DNA of 64,000 nucleotides from Shewanella woodyi ATCC 51908 (GTDB lineage: Bacteria; Pseudomonadota; Gammaproteobacteria; Enterobacterales; Shewanellaceae): contig NC_010506.1 of NCBI RefSeq assembly GCF_000019525.1, forward strand, positions 2,852,001 to 2,916,000. Direction: 5' to 3'. A program made the position numbers and the translations under genes. The notes under the pieces are model-generated. The model was not told the DNA's origin. It saw nothing but the letters and a program-made list of their open reading frames with translations, and did no database searches. Shown here in pieces: positions 43,566 through 52,496 of this stretch (its first letter is position 1; each line of letters opens with the position of its first letter).

Positions 43566-44438
43566 TTATTTTGAAATGAACTCTTTAAACTCTTTGGGGG
43601 TTTGCCCTGTGCGTTTTTTAAAAAACTTAGTAAAATTTGTTGCTTCATCAAAACCTAAAGCAATTGCGCTTTGACTTATATTATTGTCATTAGATAACAA
43701 TCGTTTAGCATGTAAAATGAGAGTATCGTCAATAAACAGTTTAAGAGATTTATTCGTGTATTGTTTTACCACTGAGTTTACTTGGTGATATGAAACCCCA
43801 AGTAGTGCGATATAGTCATTTGCAGTTTTAGTATGCATGATATTCTGGTCTAATATTTTTTGCAGTCGAACAAATAACTCTTTTGACTGCTTCTTAGTGG
43901 TGCTGTCAGATTTTACTAAGAGACAGTGTACTTTTAGGAGCAGGGTTCTCAACAGTGTTTGTAAAACCTTTTGTTGAGTTGCATAACTGGATAATGCATA
44001 TTCTTCTGAGATGAACCGAATTAAAGATTTAAACGATTCAAACTGTGCTTGCTCTGATACTGATATTACTTGGTTATATAGAATTGGGTTAAAGGGGTAG
44101 TCATAAGATAAGGTATTGAATTCAACTTGATTTTTATATAGGAAATTATCTGTAAATAGAATAGCAAAACCTTCACAGCTACGATACTTCTGCCAAGCAT
44201 GTGCTTGGTTTTTACCAATAAAGATAATGCTACCTTTGCTGATATCATGAGCATTGAAATCAATAAAATGCTCTCCCTGTCCCTCTACGATGAATATTAC
44301 AATATAAAATTGTAATATTTTTGAACGAGTTAAGAATGATGGGGCCTTTCTTGAATACAATTCCTCTAATGATAAAATTTCAAATCCAATGAGATTTAAC
44401 TCTTTTTTAAAAGATAATTTAGGTGTTTTTTTATTCAT
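43566..44438 (-). CDS. AraC-family regulator with cupin N-terminus
   Basis: A 290-residue regulator. The N-terminal half (about 45-105) is a cupin-like ligand-binding domain (IVEGQGEHFIDFNAHDISKG then SIIFIGKNQAHAWQ). The last ~95 residues form the AraC HTH: KTANDYIALLGVSYHQVNSV and the second motif ISQSAIALGFDEATNFTKFF then KRTGQTPKEFKEF. It is transcribed toward the SnoaL-like gene 355 bp away and may regulate it. The ligand is unknown. Confidence 0.88.
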   Translation of the reverse strand: MNKKTPKLSFKKELNLIGFEILSLEELYSRKAPSFLTRSKILQFYIVIFIVEGQGEHFIDFNAHDISKGSIIFIGKNQAHAWQKYRSCEGFAILFTDNFLYKNQVEFNTLSYDYPFNPILYNQVISVSEQAQFESFKSLIRFISEEYALSSYATQQKVLQTLLRTLLLKVHCLLVKSDSTTKKQSKELFVRLQKILDQNIMHTKTANDYIALLGVSYHQVNSVVKQYTNKSLKLFIDDTLILHAKRLLSNDNNISQSAIALGFDEATNFTKFFKKRTGQTPKEFKEFISK

Positions 44439-44651
44439 AAATATTCAACATAAACAAGTTGTTGGGGCATGGCTTATGCTACCAGTAATCTTCTCGGAGC
44501 CGTTAATCAGCAATATTGAAGCTCCTTTCATTCGTTAACATCACTATTTAGAGCAATTCATACCATCCTGGACAAGCTAAAACCACCAAATGTGGCCATA
44601 AGTTACTTTAATGTAACATCAGTTTTCAGATAGTATGATGTTATATAGCGA

Positions 44652-47600
44652 ATGAATAAATTCGTTTTTCAACATCAAAGGATTCTGATCTTGTCTATGT
44701 CACTCTTCAACTATATTCTTTTTTTTAGAAAACGAATGTCACCAGTTTGTCAGCTAGCTGGTTGTGTTAAATTTGCGTTTTTGCTACTTCTATTCCCGCA
44801 AATGGCATTCGCTGCAGCGCAATATACTGTCGAAATCAAACCCGCTCCCGTTTGGGTACAGCAGGTACAGACCTCAAAACCAGACACCATCCCTGTAGAT
44901 GATATTGAGTCAGGCAACTACTATTTACTGGTGGATAATCAATTAAAGATTGATGAAACCAGTTCTAAGGTAAGGTTTAACCGTATACAGCAGTTAGTGG
45001 TCAATCAAAGAGGATTAGAGCATAACTCCCAGATAGAAGTGGATTTCGACCCCTTGTATGAATCTTTGGTGTTTCACTCTCTTGCTATTATTCGTGACGA
45101 TCAAACCATAGATAAACTTGCTAGTAGTGATATTTCAGTATTAAAACAGGAGGGACGAATTGAACAAGGTCTCTATGATGGCCGGTTAACCGCTAATATC
45201 ATTTTGGCTGATCTGCGTGTTGGTGATGTTATTGATTATAGCTACTCAGTTATTGGTGCTAACCCAATTTATCAGGGCATATTCTCCTACCGTCGTACTC
45301 TGCAATGGTCTGTGCCACTTTATGCACAGAGTGTAAGAGTTTTGTGGGGTAAGACAAAACCTCTGTATGTGGATGTCAGAAATGCGCCAAATACTGTATC
45401 ACACAAGGATATCACCTTAGATAACAAGCCTTACGTTGAATACGCTATTTCACGCTCGAATAGCCCAATATTGATAACTGAAAGCAATACACCGACTTGG
45501 TATAACCCGTTCGTTACTGTGTATTTCTCAGAGATTAATCACTGGGGTAGAGTAGTTGATTGGGCTCAGCCCTTGTATCATCAACCCGAGATAAATGCTA
45601 ACAATGTTCAAGAGGTCATTAATGAGATTAAACTCAAAACCTCGGTGCCCAATCAGCAAGTCATGTTGGCACTTAACTATGTTCAAGATCAGATCCGCTA
45701 CTTAGGCCTTGAGATGGGCATTAACTCGCACCAGCCGTCCAAAGCTGAAGATACTCTAGAGCGGCGTTATGGAGACTGTAAAGACAAGGTCGTCTTGTTC
45801 ATCGCGCTGCTTAAAGGCATGGATATTGATGCATACCCAGTATTAGTCGATACCGAAGAGGGCCTAGATCTGCCTTTACAACCTGTGTCGATAAACGCTT
45901 TCAATCATGTTATCGCTAAAGTTCAAGTATTGGGTATGACTTATTGGCTAGATCCAACCATGAATTATCAAAGAGGGCCTTTGAGTGCTATTTACCAAGC
46001 AGATTATGATTACGGTTTAGTGATTAAGCCCGGTGTCAGTGAACTAGCAGAGATTAAGATCCATGATCCACAATCTATGTTGGTCAAAACAGAAATCTAT
46101 GATCTAAGTGCAGGTAAGGATGGTGAGTCAAAACTAACAGCTAAGAACCAGTACCTTGGAGATAGAGCACAGAATTTACGTTACCAACTCGAAGATATCG
46201 GTTTTAAAGCACTGCAGTCCCTTTATGAAGATTATTATCGGGAGCTTTTTTCCGATATAAAGTTAATCGATAAAGTTATCATTAGTGATGACAAGCAAAC
46301 CGGCGTGCTCTACACGCAACAAGACTATGTTATTCAACAAGCGTGGCAACCAGAAGGCGATAATTTTGACATTGGGTTTACCAGCCACTCGATAAGAAAT
46401 GCACTAAATAAACCGAGTAAAGCTGAGCGCAGCTCACCTTATTGGATAAGTTTTCCAAATAAGATCGACCACACTATAGAGATAAAGGTATCGAACGGTA
46501 ATTGGACTTTTCCTAGTGAATCATTAGTGGAGGATAACCCATACTTCTCCTATGAGTACTCTGTAAACTTTAATGATGACGCTAAATTGCTCACCCTTAA
46601 GTTTAATTACCGCTCGAAAGCAGGAGCTATCCCTGAGATGAACATAGGGGACTATATTGCTGCTATTGAAAAGATAGAGGAGTCACTTTACTACTCTATC
46701 ATCACTTATGGAGATGGCGCGTCTACGGCAAATGAAGCAAGTGACTCAGGAGCTGCAGTTAACGAAGGCCTGAGTACTCAGGATGAGTTGATTTTATTCG
46801 CTGTACTGCTGTATATCTTAGGTGTGATCTATGCCATTGCAACCTGGCGAATCGATTCGAGTAGTCGACTTGAGTATTGTGATGAAGTGTATTATCCGGT
46901 ATCCCGACGAAAGATGCTCATCTTATCTTTGGCAACTGGTGGGATTTATACCAGTTATTGGATCTATAGAAACTGGAAGTATGTAAAACAGACTGAGCAG
47001 TTGGGCATTATGCCAATCGCTAGGGGAATATTTAGTGCCTTTTGGTATTACCCCTTATTCAGTCACTTAGTTGCTGACAGTAAAGCACGGTTTGCTAAAA
47101 ATACCATCATGCCCATGGGTATAGGAGTTGTCGCAGCGATACTATTTTTTATTGCAAACTACAGCTATAACACAGATAACTGGTATCTAGTCGGGATGCT
47201 TGCCTCTCCAATCCTTCTGTTTCCGATGCTTAGTTATATTATTGGGCTTAATGGCAGAGACTCTCACGCTTATATTGCAAACTCTAAGTGGAAAGCACGC
47301 CACAGTGTCATTTCCCTGCTTTTTCTCCCTTGGATATTTTTTGCTGTCGGCAAAGATTTAGCAATTTTGCCATCTGGAAAGGTCTTAATGGGTGAGCAAC
47401 TATTCCAACGTAATATCGATTTTATGAATGACAACAATATCGTTAAAGATAATGAAGATATTTTGATGTTCTATAGTGATGGACTCATCAGTTATGAAGA
47501 TGATGGTAATGGGTTTACTCGCTCTAGCGTTTTTTCCTATTGGAATGAGGAGGGCGAGCTTAATATCAAAACCGCAGACTTTGTCGATGTAAAAAACCTT

Positions 47601-47777
47601 AAAGTTGAATATGGCAATGATACGGATGAACAAACGGTGATCACAGTAGAGTTAAATGATGAGAGTCAATTTTTACTGATCATCTCCACCTTAGACAAGC
47701 TAGATCAAGACTTCTATCAAAGGTTAAGGAAGAATTGGTATCAGACGAATAAGCTTGCAGACAATAAAGAGAGTTAA
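44652..47777 (+). CDS. DUF3857/transglutaminase-like protein fused to a multi-span membrane domain
   Basis: A 1041-residue envelope protein. ATG 44652 gives a long N-terminal tail; ATG 44736 would start directly at a signal peptide (MSPVCQLAGCVKFAFLLLLF). A DUF3857 domain comes first, then a transglutaminase-like domain with the triad Cys376 (RYGDCKDKV), His419 (FNHVIAK) and Asp434 (WLDPT). From about residue 715 there are several membrane spans with a DUF4234-like segment (YYPVSRRKMLILSLATGGIY), and a soluble tail from about 915. Most DUF3857 proteins end after the transglutaminase part. Confidence 0.82.
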   Translation: MNKFVFQHQRILILSMSLFNYILFFRKRMSPVCQLAGCVKFAFLLLLFPQMAFAAAQYTVEIKPAPVWVQQVQTSKPDTIPVDDIESGNYYLLVDNQLKIDETSSKVRFNRIQQLVVNQRGLEHNSQIEVDFDPLYESLVFHSLAIIRDDQTIDKLASSDISVLKQEGRIEQGLYDGRLTANIILADLRVGDVIDYSYSVIGANPIYQGIFSYRRTLQWSVPLYAQSVRVLWGKTKPLYVDVRNAPNTVSHKDITLDNKPYVEYAISRSNSPILITESNTPTWYNPFVTVYFSEINHWGRVVDWAQPLYHQPEINANNVQEVINEIKLKTSVPNQQVMLALNYVQDQIRYLGLEMGINSHQPSKAEDTLERRYGDCKDKVVLFIALLKGMDIDAYPVLVDTEEGLDLPLQPVSINAFNHVIAKVQVLGMTYWLDPTMNYQRGPLSAIYQADYDYGLVIKPGVSELAEIKIHDPQSMLVKTEIYDLSAGKDGESKLTAKNQYLGDRAQNLRYQLEDIGFKALQSLYEDYYRELFSDIKLIDKVIISDDKQTGVLYTQQDYVIQQAWQPEGDNFDIGFTSHSIRNALNKPSKAERSSPYWISFPNKIDHTIEIKVSNGNWTFPSESLVEDNPYFSYEYSVNFNDDAKLLTLKFNYRSKAGAIPEMNIGDYIAAIEKIEESLYYSIITYGDGASTANEASDSGAAVNEGLSTQDELILFAVLLYILGVIYAIATWRIDSSSRLEYCDEVYYPVSRRKMLILSLATGGIYTSYWIYRNWKYVKQTEQLGIMPIARGIFSAFWYYPLFSHLVADSKARFAKNTIMPMGIGVVAAILFFIANYSYNTDNWYLVGMLASPILLFPMLSYIIGLNGRDSHAYIANSKWKARHSVISLLFLPWIFFAVGKDLAILPSGKVLMGEQLFQRNIDFMNDNNIVKDNEDILMFYSDGLISYEDDGNGFTRSSVFSYWNEEGELNIKTADFVDVKNLKVEYGNDTDEQTVITVELNDESQFLLIISTLDKLDQDFYQRLRKNWYQTNKLADNKES

Positions 47778-47794
47778 ACTCTTTCATAGAGTGT

Positions 47795-47818
47795 TGGAGC
47801 TGTCATGGCTCCATTTAT
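47795..47818 (+). terminator. Weak terminator after the DUF3857 gene
   Basis: Hairpin TGGAGC and GCTCCA with a seven-base loop, followed by TTTATT, 17 bp past the stop codon. Confidence 0.4.
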
Positions 47819-48054
47819 TCGAATACTTTTTGGGTTAAGTCAAGAATAGGTGAGTCCATTGCGTCTGCTTACGTTGCGACTCTGTTCTAACTTAATGCGC
47901 TCCCTAGTCAGTGCTACTGATAATTAAAGCCGAAGCAGTAAAAAATGTCGTTTGATACAAAAAACGCCTAATGCACTCAAAAGGGCATAAGTAACGGCTT
48001 GGTATATACTTAATCAATAGTAATATCAGGTGTTCTGAAAGTGAGGCGTGTAAC

Positions 48055-49299
48055 ATGGCTGATTTGAACAGCACTTTGCAAGAGAGTAGCAATAACCAAG
48101 TTGATATCGAAGTAATGGGCGATTTTTTTGATGACTTTAAAGCCGCACATCAAACCTGTGATTCTGTATTAATTGAGCTTGAAGATGACCCTGAAAATGA
48201 CAGCTTGTTGAACTCCCTATTTAGATCGATTCACACCATCAAGGGCAATCTGATTTATGTTGGCTTAAAAGATTTAACCCCGTTAATTCAGAGCTTAGAA
48301 GATCTTTTGGATGCAATTCGCAAAAAATCTATCGCCTATGACAGCCTGCTCTGCGATGTGATTTTGCTGACATTGGATAGAACTGAAAGCATGGTGCTGT
48401 CGAGAATGGATCCTGATTCAGAGGATTTAGTTTTTATGTTATCTGACTCTGATATCGACAACTTGTGTGTCAATATTAGCTGTATAGTCGATGTTCCCCC
48501 TGAAAATAGAATCGAATATATCAGAGCTTGCTTGTTTGTTTTAGATCCTGACTCTCACCTTGAAGCCAATGATCAATTCAGTAGTTCTACGGATAAAGTG
48601 ATACCTAATACTGGGAGTGAAGAGTTACTCAATAGTAGAGAACTAAAGATAAATACCGATTATTTAATAAGCAATGAGTCAGTAAAACATAAAGAGTTTG
48701 ATGATGTACTAAAAAAATACGGTGTCGAAATTGATGAAGATATATATTTCTTCAAAAACCTTAGTACCCCTCTAGAGAGCCGATCGTTTTATTGGAAAGG
48801 TCGCACACTGCGTTTACTGATCTTATCCCTTGCAATGAATAAGTGCTCTGGTGACAGGGTAAACTCTTCTCAACTCGCTGTCGCGGTTATGATGCACGAT
48901 TTGGGTATGTCATTTCTTTCCCGCTCCTCGCTGACTAATACTGGCGCATTTAGTGAAACTGAAATAGTTGCTCTACATCGTCACCCTGGTACCAGCTCCC
49001 TTTTGTTGAGCGAGTTTGAAAATTGGGGTGAAGCTGCACAGATTGTTTTGCAGCACCATGAGCAGGTAGATGGTGCTGGTTACCCAAATCACCTTACTGG
49101 TGACAAAATCTGCGATGGTGCCAAAATCATCGCTATCGCTGATACTTTTGATGCAAGGTCCCACGAAAGGGCACATCACACTTTATTAAAAAGGCCTCTA
49201 GTTCGCACTATGAATGAGATAAATAACTTCTCCGGTACCCAGTTTGATCCCTACTGGGTTGAGATATTTAATCAAGTAGTGGGGGAGAGTAAAGGTTAA
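48055..49299 (+). CDS. HPt-HD-GYP two-domain signalling protein
   Basis: A 414-residue cytoplasmic protein. The N-terminal HPt domain (about 18-110) has phospho-accepting His60 in SIHTIKGNLIYVGL, as in CheA-like HPt domains. The C-terminal part (about 245-405) is an HD-GYP domain with His281-Asp282 (MMHDLGM), HRHPGTSSLLL, QHHEQVDGAGYP and IAIADTFDA. HD-GYP proteins hydrolyse cyclic di-GMP. Here HDLGM replaces the usual HD(I/L)GK, so catalysis is uncertain. Most HD-GYP proteins carry a receiver; an HPt domain in its place is unusual. Confidence 0.86.
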   Translation: MADLNSTLQESSNNQVDIEVMGDFFDDFKAAHQTCDSVLIELEDDPENDSLLNSLFRSIHTIKGNLIYVGLKDLTPLIQSLEDLLDAIRKKSIAYDSLLCDVILLTLDRTESMVLSRMDPDSEDLVFMLSDSDIDNLCVNISCIVDVPPENRIEYIRACLFVLDPDSHLEANDQFSSSTDKVIPNTGSEELLNSRELKINTDYLISNESVKHKEFDDVLKKYGVEIDEDIYFFKNLSTPLESRSFYWKGRTLRLLILSLAMNKCSGDRVNSSQLAVAVMMHDLGMSFLSRSSLTNTGAFSETEIVALHRHPGTSSLLLSEFENWGEAAQIVLQHHEQVDGAGYPNHLTGDKICDGAKIIAIADTFDARSHERAHHTLLKRPLVRTMNEINNFSGTQFDPYWVEIFNQVVGESKG

Positions 49300-49304
49300 G
49301 AGTT

Positions 49305-49340
49305 TGCTTTTCGCACCATAGATGTTTAATGCGAAAAGCA
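49305..49340. terminator. Bidirectional terminator, 11-bp perfect stem
   Basis: TGCTTTTCGCA and TGCGAAAAGCA flank a 14-base loop between the convergent HD-GYP and choloylglycine-hydrolase-family genes. Confidence 0.7.
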
Positions 49341-49353
49341 TTACTTATGAACT

Positions 49354-50442
49354 TTAGTGGATCACATCTTCAAATGTAAACTTACCATCATCTAGCTGGC
49401 GTTTTATCTCTTTATCGCCACTAAAATCAAGTTTATTGAGATCGACACGTTTAATACGACTGTCATTCATCGTTTTATAAAAAAGATATCCATTGGTTTG
49501 ATCAATCACAGAGGTCCACTGGGTTGCACTGGGTAAATTCGGAATGTGCGCCTTATATTGTGGACTAAATTCGCTGCCAATAGGGATATCGAAATTATTC
49601 AGAATATGAAATGCCTGCGAAACAGCTTGATCTGAATTGGACATCTCAGGTGCAGAGTTGACGTAGAATGCCGCGCGCACGAACCGAGAGGGAGGTGAGA
49701 TATCTCCTGGTAAGCCAATAAAGCTTGAACCAACACCAAAGGAGAAAGCATCAACACCATTGATTTTTTGAGGAGCACTGCTTCCTGGCTGAAGATGAAT
49801 ATAGTTATTAAGGTTTGTTACTTGCCATGGGTAGTCTGGCGAGTTGGTAAGAACCTTGGCACTGTTTTTATGAATGTGGACCTCTCCTTTATTCATGATT
49901 TCAACCACAATTGCATTGCCCTGTTTATCGGCTACTCGCCAATGGGCTGTCGGTGAGGGCTGTCCTTTCTCATCAATAAATACAGTGACAAGCTTGATGC
50001 TTTCAAGCGCCTTCGTTACCTCATCCACAGTTTTAAATTGGGTTAACATCCAACGAACAAAATCCATATCGACAATATTGTTGTCTACTTTTTTAGGATC
50101 AAAATCAGCCAAAGAGCCGTAACCCTTAAAGTAAAATAGTCCTGCACTTAAACCTTTCTCGTTTATCCCTTCAGCGATATAACGATCATCACTGACTGAT
50201 ATCCCAGTAAAACCATATCGACTTTTCCAGCTTAACCCCGTTTGTTGATCTGGCATGGTCGAGGTGTAGCGATAGTCTCGCGGAGAGATAATGAGCTTAC
50301 TGTTAAGGTCGCTGTGGCCCCACTCAATAGTACGAGCTTGAATGTAATCATGGTTCGTTGAAGTAAGTGATATACCAGTACAAGCACTGGCTTGGGGGAG
50401 TGAGATAGAGGTTAGTAAGATGGCAATCAGTGTTTTTTTCAT
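49354..50442 (-). CDS. Choloylglycine hydrolase/penicillin V acylase family amidase (Ntn), exported
   Basis: A 362-residue periplasmic enzyme. ATG 50442 is preferred over an upstream TTG because it opens a clean signal peptide (MKKTLIAILLTSISLPQASA) whose cleavage exposes Cys21 as the N-terminal nucleophile, as required for an Ntn hydrolase. Family residues follow: ARTIEWG (Arg), GINEKGLSAGLFYF, LTNSPDYPWQ (Asn), and PPSRFVRA (Arg). It hydrolyses a linear amide bond such as a bile salt, penicillin V or N-acyl homoserine lactone; the substrate is not determined. It stands alone. Confidence 0.88.
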   Translation of the reverse strand: MKKTLIAILLTSISLPQASACTGISLTSTNHDYIQARTIEWGHSDLNSKLIISPRDYRYTSTMPDQQTGLSWKSRYGFTGISVSDDRYIAEGINEKGLSAGLFYFKGYGSLADFDPKKVDNNIVDMDFVRWMLTQFKTVDEVTKALESIKLVTVFIDEKGQPSPTAHWRVADKQGNAIVVEIMNKGEVHIHKNSAKVLTNSPDYPWQVTNLNNYIHLQPGSSAPQKINGVDAFSFGVGSSFIGLPGDISPPSRFVRAAFYVNSAPEMSNSDQAVSQAFHILNNFDIPIGSEFSPQYKAHIPNLPSATQWTSVIDQTNGYLFYKTMNDSRIKRVDLNKLDFSGDKEIKRQLDDGKFTFEDVIH

Positions 50443-50493
50443 GTTCAGTATCCATAAAATGGGATCAATAACCAGCGACCACTTTACTCCCAA

Positions 50494-50829
50494 ACATTAC
50501 CTCTGTCTCTATGCTTTACTTAAGTCAATCACAGTAATTTGTGTTGTTAAGATCTGTCACCATCCCTTACAGCCGAGGCTTATTTAAGATCACAGAAGTC
50601 GGCAGATATACGACTGGATTATCTTGCACTATTGGCTTAGCTTTGATTTAAGCATCATTTATATGGATAGTTTTGGGTCTATCTATACTCTTTTTGGCAA
50701 AATTCAGAATTATTTCTATTTAAGTGTCCAACAATGCAATGCTCATGCGTTATAGAGGTATCGATTTAAAAATAGTTGAGTGCCAAAGTCGATAACACTT
50801 TATATCTTCTCAAAAATTAAGGAAATACT
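50494..50829. other. Gap between divergent amidase and DGPF genes
   Basis: About 335 bp with promoters for the two divergent genes. No repeat block or gene was recognised. Confidence 0.35.
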
Positions 50830-51177
50830 ATGTCTAAACAGTTTCTCTGTATCCAACGCAGCCAGTCTGGTCCCTGTGAGTCTGCACCTTCACCATCTCC
50901 GTCACAAATGGAGGCGATGTATGCCAAATTTAATGCTTGGAAAGAAAAATATAGTGAACATATTGTCGATATGGGGGGGAAACTCAATGCTGATGGTAAA
51001 GTCGTTAAGCAAGACAGTGCCCATGATGGTCCATTTATTGAGTCTAAAGAGATTATAGGAGGCTTTATGATAGTCTCTGCCGACAGCTTAGAGTTTGCTA
51101 CAGAGATAGTGCAAGCAAGTCCCGGTGTCGCAATGCCAGGCTCTAGTGTTGAAATAAGAGAGATACATAAACCTTGA
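50830..51177 (+). CDS. YCII-related (DGPF) domain protein
   Basis: A 115-residue ferredoxin-like-fold protein of the YCII family with the DGPF motif (DGPFIESKEIIGGFMIVSAD). ATG 50830 follows AAGGAAATACT. The last codon overlaps the next gene's start (TTGA). In many bacteria such proteins are encoded beside ECF sigma factors of the ECF42 type; the biochemical function is unknown, though the fold resembles dehydratases/isomerases. The adjacency here fits that pattern. Confidence 0.85.
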   Translation: MSKQFLCIQRSQSGPCESAPSPSPSQMEAMYAKFNAWKEKYSEHIVDMGGKLNADGKVVKQDSAHDGPFIESKEIIGGFMIVSADSLEFATEIVQASPGVAMPGSSVEIREIHKP

Positions 51178-52433
51178 TTAACAACGAGCTGGTTGATCAC
51201 CTGTTTCGTCATGAGTATGGAAAGTTGGTCTCACTACTGTCGCATCGAGTTGGGATGCGACATATTGAGATGATCGAAGATGCCGTGCAGTTTGCGTTAA
51301 CCACGGCATTGGATAACTGGATAAGAGAGCAAATACCTAAAAACCCCAGTGCATGGCTTTTCAGGGTTGCGAGTAATAAGCTCGTTAGCGAATTGAGAAG
51401 TGAGACTAGGCATAATGAGTTGTTGCAAGATAACCTTGAACAGCTGAGTAGAAGGGCGGCAGAACCATCACAGTTTCATCTACCTAATGAACTTGAAGAT
51501 GAGATGTTACGTATGCTGTTTATCTGTTGCGATCATAAAGTTCCAATCGAGTCACAGCTGATTTTTGCACTGAAATCATTATGCGGATTTAGCATAAGTG
51601 AAATAGCTATTCGGTTATTTTCAAGTGAAGCGAATATTTATAAACGTTTGAGCCGAGCACGTAATACACTTAAAAAGATTTCTCCTCCATCTTTTGAGTT
51701 ATCAAATAGTGACTACATAAAGCGCTTACCTTCAGTAACCCGCATACTCTACCTGATGTTTACTGAGGGGCACCTGTCCTCTAATGTTGATTTTGCAATT
51801 CGAAAAGATCTTTGTGAAGAAGCGATACGGCTAACTCTGATCTTAGTTAATCACTCTGTTGGAGATAATCCTGAGTGCCATGCATTACTCTCTTTAATGT
51901 TCCTCAATCTATCGAGAATGAGTGCCAGAGAGGATATGTCTGGCGCTTTACTTCTATTAGAAGAGCAGAACAGGGAACTATGGGACAGGGGTTGTATTGA
52001 ACATGGTCTCTACTGGTTAGCAAAATCAGCTGATGGGCAGCATTTCTCTCGCTATCATGCTGAAGCTGGCGTCGCTGCAGAGCACTGTCTAGCTTCCTCT
52101 TATAAGAAAACCAATTGGGAGCGAATCGTTGATTGTTACCTGTTACTCGAGCAATCTGCGCCCTCGGCCCTTCATCAGTTAAATCGCGCAATAGCCATAG
52201 CAGAGTGGAAGGGACCACAGGCTGGATTAGAGGTTTTACAAGCTAACACTCCACCAAGTTGGCTAGCCTCAAATTATCTATGGAGTGCTGTACTTGCAGA
52301 TCTGCACCTTAGGGCTCGTGAGTATCAGTTGGGTGAGTACTATAGCATCGAAGCGATTCATTCTGCTCCAAGTCAACAGATTTGTGATCTCCTCAAGCGA
52401 AGGTTTGCTAAGAGTCGTGGGGAAGGGCAGTAA
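51174..52433 (+). CDS. ECF sigma factor, ECF42-like with C-terminal extension
   Basis: A 419-residue sigma factor. Regions 2 and 4 occupy about residues 1-160 (IEDAVQFALTTALDNWIREQ; LKSLCGFSISEIAIRLFSSE). The remaining ~250 residues are a helical, TPR-like extension (DUF6596 type: RILYLMFTEGHLSSNVDF). That extension and the neighbouring DGPF gene are the hallmark of ECF42 sigma factors, which lack a classic anti-sigma partner and use the extension for regulation. The start is TTG 51174, overlapping the DGPF stop codon; TTG fits coupling. Confidence 0.87.
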   Translation: MINNELVDHLFRHEYGKLVSLLSHRVGMRHIEMIEDAVQFALTTALDNWIREQIPKNPSAWLFRVASNKLVSELRSETRHNELLQDNLEQLSRRAAEPSQFHLPNELEDEMLRMLFICCDHKVPIESQLIFALKSLCGFSISEIAIRLFSSEANIYKRLSRARNTLKKISPPSFELSNSDYIKRLPSVTRILYLMFTEGHLSSNVDFAIRKDLCEEAIRLTLILVNHSVGDNPECHALLSLMFLNLSRMSAREDMSGALLLLEEQNRELWDRGCIEHGLYWLAKSADGQHFSRYHAEAGVAAEHCLASSYKKTNWERIVDCYLLLEQSAPSALHQLNRAIAIAEWKGPQAGLEVLQANTPPSWLASNYLWSAVLADLHLRAREYQLGEYYSIEAIHSAPSQQICDLLKRRFAKSRGEGQ

Positions 52434-52443
52434 ATAGACCAAA

Positions 52444-52466
52444 ATGCCAGTCGAGATGACTGGCAT
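52444..52466. terminator. Bidirectional terminator
   Basis: ATGCCAGTC and GACTGGCAT form a perfect nine-bp stem with a five-base loop between the convergent sigma factor and amidohydrolase genes. Confidence 0.65.
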
Positions 52467-52496
52467 TGTTGGTGTTGGTGTTAATGCTAATTGATA

